In this document: piece after piece, positions 58,902-64,000 of the stretch
How positions within the stretch are numbered: position 1 is the stretch's first letter
Layout: each line of letters begins with the position of its first letter
Assembly: GCF_004365355.1 (NCBI RefSeq)
Contig: NZ_SODP01000002.1
Location: 1,981,846-2,045,845, forward strand
Reading direction: 5' to 3'
Source of the DNA: Kribbella pratensis
GTDB taxonomy: Bacteria > Actinomycetota > Actinomycetes > Propionibacteriales > Kribbellaceae
Length of the DNA: 64,000 nt
The notes under the pieces: model-generated
The model's input: only the letters and a program-made list of their open reading frames with translations
What the model was told of the DNA's origin: nothing
Database searches by the model: none
Translations under genes and position numbers: made by a program

Positions 58902-59426
58902 ATGCCTAACAAGACGATCTACGTGTCCGACGACGACCTGCCGCTGTACAAGAAGGCGCAGGAGCTCGCCGGGAACCTGTCTTCGGCGATCTCGATCGCG
59001 CTGCGGAAGTACGTCGAGCTCGAAGAAGGACGGCTCGAGGGGTACGACGAGATCACCGTGCGGGTCGGCCGGGGCGCCGGCCGCAAGCAGCGGTTCTCCG
59101 GCGTACTGCTGGCCGAAGGCGGGCGGTCGAGCAGCACCGGCTACGAGGCCTTCAAGGTCTACCGGAGCCGGACCGGCAAGTTCGTCCTGCATGCCGATCG
59201 CCGCAGCCAGTACACGGTCAGCGGCGACGACGAGCGCTATCTGTCCGGCTGGCGCTCCTGGGTCGGCAACTGGAGCAGCGACCAGTCCTGGAGCATGGCG
59301 CAGGGCGAGGCCACGCTGAACATCGTCGAAACCGTCGAGGAGCTTCGCGAGCTGATCCCCGAAGACCTCTACGAGCTGGTCGAGGAAGCCGCCAATCAAC
59401 CGGCGGTGGAGGACCTCGACATCTAG
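58902..59426 (+). CDS. EXLDI family protein
   Basis: A 174-aa cytosolic protein. The N-terminal part resembles a ribbon-helix-helix-like start (KTIYVSDDDLPLYKKAQELA), and the C-terminus ends EDLDI, matching the EXLDI signature (TIGR04342-type). Family members are encoded beside ABC exporter genes, as here, and have no known biochemical role. A GGAGGAGAG ribosome-binding site precedes ATG 58902. It heads an operon with the downstream ATPase and permease, separated by 169 bases containing a small hairpin (59556-59574, loop TTCCC). Confidence 0.75.
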   Translation: MPNKTIYVSDDDLPLYKKAQELAGNLSSAISIALRKYVELEEGRLEGYDEITVRVGRGAGRKQRFSGVLLAEGGRSSSTGYEAFKVYRSRTGKFVLHADRRSQYTVSGDDERYLSGWRSWVGNWSSDQSWSMAQGEATLNIVETVEELRELIPEDLYELVEEAANQPAVEDLDI

Positions 59427-59595
59427 ACCCCACGACACAAACGAAAACTACGGCGCCTTCCGCGCCGGGAGTGGGGCGCTGACGCCACCACCGGCGACCT
59501 GAGCCAGGTCGCGGGGCGGTCGAACACGCCCTGAAACAACCCCTTGGCCACCTGGGGGCAGGTTCCCCCTGCCCGAACACCTGCGAGGAACACTC

Positions 59596-60537
59596 ATGTC
59601 AGCTGCGATCGACGTCATCGGACTGCGCAAGTCCTACGACGAGAAACTCGTGCTCGACGGCATCGACCTGAACGTTGCCGAAGGCACCATCTTCTCCCTG
59701 CTCGGCCCGAACGGCGCCGGCAAGACCACCGCGGTGCAGATCCTGTCCACCCTCGTCACCGCCGATGCCGGCGAGATCCGGGTGGCCGGCCACGACCTGC
59801 ACCGCAACCCCGAGGCGGTCCGCGCCGCGATCGGCGTCACCGGGCAGTTCTCCGCGGTCGACGGCCTGATGACCGGTCGGGAGAACCTGATCCTGATGGC
59901 CGACCTGTACCACTTGGGCAAGCAGCAGGCCCGGCGACGGGCGGACGAGCTGCTGGAGCAGTTCGACCTGATCGAGGCCGGCAAGAAACTGGCGATGACG
60001 TACTCCGGCGGCATGAAGCGTCGTCTGGATCTCGCCATGACCCTGGTCGGTCGCCCGCAGATCATCTTCCTCGACGAGCCGACCACGGGTCTCGACCCGC
60101 GCAGCCGGCACAGCATGTGGACGATGATCCGCGAACTGGTCGCCGGCGGCGTCACGGTCCTGCTCACCACGCAGTACCTCGACGAGGCCGACCAGTTGGC
60201 CGACCGGATCGCCGTCCTCGACCACGGACGACTGGTCGCCCAAGGTACGCCGGAAGAGCTCAAGCGGCTCGCACCGGGCGGACACATCCGGCTGCGTTTC
60301 ACCTCGCCGGACGCGTTCTCGCTGGCCGGACAGGTGCTGCCGACCGCAGTACCGAATCGGGAATCGCTGGTTCTGCAGGTGCCGAACGACGGCAGTGTGC
60401 ACGCGCTGCGCTATCTGCTGGCCCGGATCGACGACGCCTCGCTCGAGGTCGACGAACTCACTGTCCACACGCCCGACCTGGATGACGTCTTCTTCGCCGT
60501 CACCGGTCAGCCCACCGAGAAAGTTGCCGCGAAATGA
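59596..60537 (+). CDS. Daunorubicin-resistance-type (DrrA) ABC exporter ATPase
   Basis: A 313-aa ATPase: Walker A GPNGAGKTT, signature YSGGMKRRLDLA, Walker B IIFLDEPTTGLDPRSR and TTQYLDEADQLADRI, the pattern of DrrA drug-export ATPases. A C-terminal domain of about 90 residues ends DDVFFAVTGQPTEK as in the DrrA subfamily. It overlaps the permease gene by four bases. It likely powers export of a hydrophobic compound. Confidence 0.93.
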   Translation: MSAAIDVIGLRKSYDEKLVLDGIDLNVAEGTIFSLLGPNGAGKTTAVQILSTLVTADAGEIRVAGHDLHRNPEAVRAAIGVTGQFSAVDGLMTGRENLILMADLYHLGKQQARRRADELLEQFDLIEAGKKLAMTYSGGMKRRLDLAMTLVGRPQIIFLDEPTTGLDPRSRHSMWTMIRELVAGGVTVLLTTQYLDEADQLADRIAVLDHGRLVAQGTPEELKRLAPGGHIRLRFTSPDAFSLAGQVLPTAVPNRESLVLQVPNDGSVHALRYLLARIDDASLEVDELTVHTPDLDDVFFAVTGQPTEKVAAK

Positions 60538-61319
60538 GTTACGCACTGCAGGACACCGGCACCATGCTCCGCCGCAACCTACGGCACGCCCAGCGGTACC
60601 CGGGCCTGTCCCTCGGCGCCCTCGGGATGCCGGTCATCATGATCCTGCTGTTCGGCCTGATCTTCGGCGACACGTTCTCGAACGGTCTCGGCGGCGGGGG
60701 CGGACGCGGCGACTACATCAACTTCCTCACCCCGGGCATCCTGCTGATGTCGATCGCCTCCGGGACGATGTCGCCCGCGGTCGCGGTCTGCATGGACATG
60801 ACCGAGGGCATCGTCGCCAGGTTCCGGACGATGGCGATCTTCCGGCCGGCCGTGCTGACCGGGCACGTGCTCGGCAACGTGATCCTGACCATCGTGAGCC
60901 TGTGCCTGGTCGTCGGCTTCGCCGTCCTGATCGGGTTCCGCCCGAACGCGTCGGTCGGTGAATGGCTGCTGGCGGCCGGGTTGCTGATCGCGGTGACCGT
61001 CGCGCTGACCTGGTTCGCGATCGCGCTCGGGCTGACCAGCAAGACGCCGGAGAGCGCGAGCAACATCGTCCTGCCGATCAGCCTGCTGCTGCCCTTCCTC
61101 AGCAACACGTTCATCCCGCTGGACGCGATGCCGAGCGGCATCCGGTGGTTCGCGGAGTACCAGCCGTTCACCCCGATCATCGACACCCTGCGGCACCTCC
61201 TGCTGGGAACGCCGATGGACAACGGCGATGGCTGGCTGGCCCTGGCCTGGTGCCTGGCGATCGCGATCGTCGGCTACTTCTGGGCTCAGAAGAACTACAA
61301 CAAGGGGACGGTGGCCTAG
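60534..61319 (+). CDS. ABC-2-type (DrrB) exporter permease
   Basis: A 261-aa permease with six hydrophobic segments (PVIMILLFGLIFGDTF, NFLTPGILLMSIASGTM, ILTIVSLCLVVGFAVLIGF and others), typical of DrrB. The conserved EYQPFTPIIDTLRHLLLG segment before the last helix is present. It pairs with the overlapping ATPase gene. The operon is controlled by the CTACGTAG promoter upstream of the EXLDI gene. Its end overlaps the convergent flavoprotein gene by four bases. Confidence 0.92.
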   Translation: MSYALQDTGTMLRRNLRHAQRYPGLSLGALGMPVIMILLFGLIFGDTFSNGLGGGGGRGDYINFLTPGILLMSIASGTMSPAVAVCMDMTEGIVARFRTMAIFRPAVLTGHVLGNVILTIVSLCLVVGFAVLIGFRPNASVGEWLLAAGLLIAVTVALTWFAIALGLTSKTPESASNIVLPISLLLPFLSNTFIPLDAMPSGIRWFAEYQPFTPIIDTLRHLLLGTPMDNGDGWLALAWCLAIAIVGYFWAQKNYNKGTVA

Positions 61320-61993
61320 CTCGGTGCGCCCATCAGGTTCGCGCGGGTGCGGACGTGGGCGGGCACCAACAGGTCACAGTCGGGATTGTTCTCCGGTTCG
61401 CCGGCGACGACGTGGAGCGGGATCACGCCTGTCCAGTAGGGCAGGTCGAGGTCCTGCTCGTCGTCGTTGGCGGGCCCGTTACGAGTCTTCACCGACGCTT
61501 CGGTGAGCGAGAGCGCGAGCACCGAGGTCTTGGCCAGCTCCTTGCGGTTCGGCGGCCGTACGGCGGTCGACCGGCCGGGGACGAGATGGTCGACGATCCG
61601 GTTGAGACCGTGCAGCTTCTCGTCCGGGTCGGTGATCAGCCGCGGTACGCCGAAGATGACCGCAGACCGGTAGTTCACCGAGTGGTGGAACGCGGACCGC
61701 GCCAGTACCAGCCCGTCGGTGTGGGTGATGGTCACGCAGATCGTCTGCTCCGGCGCCGCGACCACGCTGCGCGCGGCGACCGAGCCGTGCAGGTACAGCG
61801 TCCCGTCCGGCCCGCGATCCAGATCCACGCCGTACGCCGTCGGCAGGACCAGCGGAGCGCCGTCGACCACGACGCCCAGATGACAGAACATGCCGTCGAG
61901 CAGTACGTCGTACAGCGCCTCGCGATCGGTCGCGGCACGTTCCTTCGAGCGGCGGAGTTGTGTCCGAGCGGTCGGCTGCAGTGGACTGGTCAT
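61316..61993 (-). CDS. Pyridoxamine 5'-phosphate oxidase-like flavoprotein
   Basis: A 225-aa protein of the FMN-binding split-barrel type: YDVLLDGMFCHLGVVVDGAP, PTAYGVDL, YLHGSVAARSV and VNYRSAVIFGVPRLI. The chosen start is ATG 61993. It is divergent from a MocR regulator gene with 69 bases between starts, an arrangement in which the MocR protein usually controls the oxidase-like gene. Relatives include PdxH-like enzymes and other FMN reductases; the precise reaction is not given by sequence. Confidence 0.85.
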   Translation of the reverse strand: MTSPLQPTARTQLRRSKERAATDREALYDVLLDGMFCHLGVVVDGAPLVLPTAYGVDLDRGPDGTLYLHGSVAARSVVAAPEQTICVTITHTDGLVLARSAFHHSVNYRSAVIFGVPRLITDPDEKLHGLNRIVDHLVPGRSTAVRPPNRKELAKTSVLALSLTEASVKTRNGPANDDEQDLDLPYWTGVIPLHVVAGEPENNPDCDLLVPAHVRTRANLMGAPS

Positions 61994-62030
61994 GGCATCA
62001 GAGTGCTGGCCGGAGTGGCATGCTGGCACG

Positions 62031-62062
62031 GTCCATTCCCGTTCGAATCAGGTAGTCCATTC
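62031..62062. promoter_or_regulatory. Direct repeat GTCCATTC, candidate MocR binding site
   Basis: GTCCATTC occurs at 62031-62038 and 62055-62062 (24 bases apart) between the flavoprotein and MocR starts; the second copy abuts the MocR GTG. MocR/PdxR regulators often bind direct repeats in their shared promoter. A TTCGAA palindrome sits between them. Confidence 0.4.
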
Positions 62063-63430
62063 GTGGAGAGCTCGCTCCCGCTGACCATCGACCGCGCTGC
62101 CGGCCTCCCGCTGCATCTGCAGCTGGCGGAGCAGTTCCGGGCCGCTGTCCTCGACGGCCGGCTCCAGGCAGGCCACCGGCTCCCGTCCACCCGCGACCTC
62201 GCCCGGGACCTGTCCGTCTCGCGGTCCGTGACACAGGCGGCGTACGACCAGCTGCACGCCGAGGGCTGGATCGAAGGCCGTATCGGCGCCGGCACGTTCG
62301 TCACGGACGTCGTCCCGCTGCAGCCCGCCGTACGACGTCATACCCCGCATCTGGCGAATCCCGACGCCGAACTGCTGACGCTGCGGCCCGGCATCCCGTA
62401 CATCGCTCCGGCGCCTGACCCCGGCTGGCGTCGCGCCTGGCGTGAGGTGTCGACGCAATCTCCGCCGCGCGGGTACGACGACGCCGCCGGCCTCCCCGCC
62501 TTGCGCGCCGCGCTCGCCGACCACGTCGGGCGAGTCCGCGGAATCGCCTGCGGACCCGAGAACGTGCTCGTCACCAACGGCACGGTGCACGGACTGCGCC
62601 TGCTCCTCACCGTGACCCGGCAGGCCGGCGACCGGATCGCGATCGAGGATCCCGGCTATCTCAACGCGGTGGTCGCCGCGCGCGACCACCGGCTCGAGAT
62701 CGTCGACGTCCCGGTCGACGAGGACGGTCTGCAGGTCGATGCGCTGACGGACGACGCGACCGCGGTCTACGTCACGCCGTCACACCAGTACCCGCTCGGC
62801 GGCCGGCTACCCGTTGCCCGACGCAACGAACTGATCCGCTGGGCGCGGCGTACCGGCGCCCAGCTGATCGAGGACGACTACGACAGCGAGTTCCGGTACG
62901 ACGTCGCGCCGCTGCCCGCGCTCGCCCAACTGGACCTCGAGCGCGTCGTCCACCTCGGCACGCTGTCGAAGACGCTCAGCCCCGCGCTCCGCCTCGGTTG
63001 GCTGGTCGCGTCCGAGGAGACGGTCGACCGCCTCGCCACGTTCCGCGCCAACTCCGGCGACTGGCCCGGCTGGCCGATGCAGGCCGCCTTGCTCGCGATG
63101 CTCCGCGACGGCTACCTCGACCAGGCCGTACGCCGCGGTCGCCGCCTGTACGCGGACCGGCGTACGCACACGGTCGCCGCGCTCTCGCCGTACGGCCAGG
63201 TCATCGGCCAGGACGCCGGCCTGCACGTCACGCTGCTGCTGCCCGACGACGCCGACGATCTCCGCATCGCTGCCGCAGCTCGTCAGGCCGGCGTTGTCGT
63301 CGCCCCGCTGTCGGAGTACCGACGCAGCGTCCCAGGACCGCCAGGGCTGGTAATCGGCTACGCGACGCCGTCGACGTCCGACCTACACCGAGCCCTGACA
63401 ATCCTGACCGAGGTCCTCAGTCGCCGTTGA
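62063..63430 (+). CDS. MocR/PdxR-type GntR-aminotransferase regulator
   Basis: A 455-aa protein: N-terminal GntR helix-turn-helix (LHLQLAEQFRAAVLDGRLQA, LPSTRDLARDLSVSRSVTQA) fused to an aminotransferase-like domain with the PLP lysine K303 in LSKTLSPALRLGW. GTG 62063 is the start; the frame is open upstream but antisense to the flavoprotein. Such proteins use PLP as a sensor and often govern vitamin B6 or related flavoprotein genes. The 3' end overlaps the convergent gene by 14 bases. Confidence 0.92.
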   Translation: MESSLPLTIDRAAGLPLHLQLAEQFRAAVLDGRLQAGHRLPSTRDLARDLSVSRSVTQAAYDQLHAEGWIEGRIGAGTFVTDVVPLQPAVRRHTPHLANPDAELLTLRPGIPYIAPAPDPGWRRAWREVSTQSPPRGYDDAAGLPALRAALADHVGRVRGIACGPENVLVTNGTVHGLRLLLTVTRQAGDRIAIEDPGYLNAVVAARDHRLEIVDVPVDEDGLQVDALTDDATAVYVTPSHQYPLGGRLPVARRNELIRWARRTGAQLIEDDYDSEFRYDVAPLPALAQLDLERVVHLGTLSKTLSPALRLGWLVASEETVDRLATFRANSGDWPGWPMQAALLAMLRDGYLDQAVRRGRRLYADRRTHTVAALSPYGQVIGQDAGLHVTLLLPDDADDLRIAAAARQAGVVVAPLSEYRRSVPGPPGLVIGYATPSTSDLHRALTILTEVLSRR

Positions 63431-64000
63431 GTTGGTCGCCCGGGGCCACGACGCTCCAGCGGAAGTAGACCGGGTCGGCATAGGTGCCGTTCGCAACCTT
63501 GCCCAGGCCGTTGATCACGGTCGCCGTTCCGTTGGCATGGCCAACGGCGTAGAGGTTGGCCGTCCTGGTGTCTTTGTCGATGCCGAGCAGGAGCGTGCCG
63601 TACTTGCCACACCTCTCGGCGATCAAGGTTTCGAAGCCTTGCCAGGTCTTGGTGCGGACCTGTTTCACGATCGGCTTCATCGGCGACGTGATCGGGATCC
63701 GGATGGTGTACAGCGCGCCGCCACGGGTATTCGCGAGGAAGGTGTCGTACGTCCGGGTCTTGCTGATGAGAGCCATCGACTTGACCGACGCGAACCCGTT
63801 CGCCGAACCGGCACTGCGCCAGGCGCTCCCGGTCAGGTTCCAACGCAGTAATGTGCCGTCGCTGCGCAGCCCGTACGCGAAGTGGTGGTAGTAGGTGGTG
63901 CTGCCCGGAGCTTCGGCGTACTCGGCGGCCTCCAACGACGTGTAGCTCGACCAGCCGCCACCGATGCGGACGTGGGCGTCCCCGCCCTCGTTGAAGTTGT
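63417..64000 (-). CDS. Beta-propeller or tachylectin-like repeat protein, partial (5' end outside)
   Basis: The frame is open to the window edge; 194 codons are visible. Repeating motifs of a strand-loop-aromatic type (YYHHFAYGLRSDGTLLRWNL, TWQGFETLIAERCGKYGTLL, NLYAVGHANGTATVINGLGK, YFRWSVVAPGDQ) suggest a beta-propeller similar to tachylectin-like or other secreted repeat proteins of actinobacteria. The N-terminus, and thus a signal peptide, is outside. Role unknown; lectin activity is only a guess. Convergent with the MocR gene. Confidence 0.6.
   Translation of the reverse strand, partial: NFNEGGDAHVRIGGGWSSYTSLEAAEYAEAPGSTTYYHHFAYGLRSDGTLLRWNLTGSAWRSAGSANGFASVKSMALISKTRTYDTFLANTRGGALYTIRIPITSPMKPIVKQVRTKTWQGFETLIAERCGKYGTLLLGIDKDTRTANLYAVGHANGTATVINGLGKVANGTYADPVYFRWSVVAPGDQLNGD

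Overview
The window is high-GC, densely coded actinobacterial chromosome. Its most diagnostic block (47.5-57 kb) is the conserved origin-proximal cell-division/signalling cluster of Actinobacteria: fhaA, fhaB, pstP, rodA, pbpA, a PASTA-type pknB, a solitary trpG-like glutaminase, a DUF881 gene and crgA. Gene content, the DtxR/IdeR-like box, abundant GTG starts and 4-nt ATGA/GTGA overlaps fit a soil actinomycete, most likely Propionibacteriales such as Kribbella. The genus is inference.

Layout. 0-1.6 kb: end of a BadF-type sugar kinase and a lone nucleotidyltransferase. 1.7-12.2 kb: a tightly coupled catabolic operon (DinB-like protein, AtuA-like protein, two acyl-CoA dehydrogenases, both subunits of a biotin-dependent acyl-CoA carboxylase, an acyl-CoA ligase and its own TetR regulator) with a CAAG-N4-CTTG operator upstream; it probably degrades a branched or isoprenoid acyl compound via ligation, dehydrogenation and carboxylation. 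12.1-19.3 kb: AraC regulator, two MFS exporters, a membrane-embedded NACHT ATPase and a Nudix-GNAT-nucleotidyltransferase triple fusion. 19.3-21.6 kb: an unusual non-coding array of at least eight stem-loops, four with TGAGGA-type loops, beside a 62-aa protein gene divergent from an XRE/TPR regulator; their shared promoter carries a palindrome and degenerate 11-bp iterons. 21.6-25 kb: GNAT, MpaB-type oxygenase, ROK regulator and a solitary ParA. 25.1-29.1 kb: glycine betaine/proline ABC importer. 29.2-34.3 kb: truncated haemoglobin, APH-type kinase, membrane protein, siderophore-interacting protein and two tandem secreted paralogues. 34.4-37.1 kb: a tandem-duplicated ATPase whose second P-loop has lost its lysine. 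37.1-44.3 kb: secreted nuclease, PrsW-type membrane protease, large secreted subtilase and a TrmB/LuxR-type regulator. 44.5-47.4 kb: ABC exporter and tRNA-Leu(CAG). 57-64 kb: Lrp regulator, PQ-loop protein, EXLDI-ABC operon with a strong promoter and CTACGTAG operators, a flavoprotein/MocR divergent pair and the end of a probable secreted repeat protein.

A cluster of DnaA-box-like 9-mers lies between the convergent ends of crgA and the Lrp gene (56.94-57.08 kb); neither dnaA nor dnaN is in the window. No rRNA, CRISPR array, insertion sequence or prophage was seen. The best candidates for something undescribed are the stem-loop array with its neighbouring regulator pair, the active/dead tandem ATPase, the membrane NACHT protein and the triple-domain Nudix fusion.
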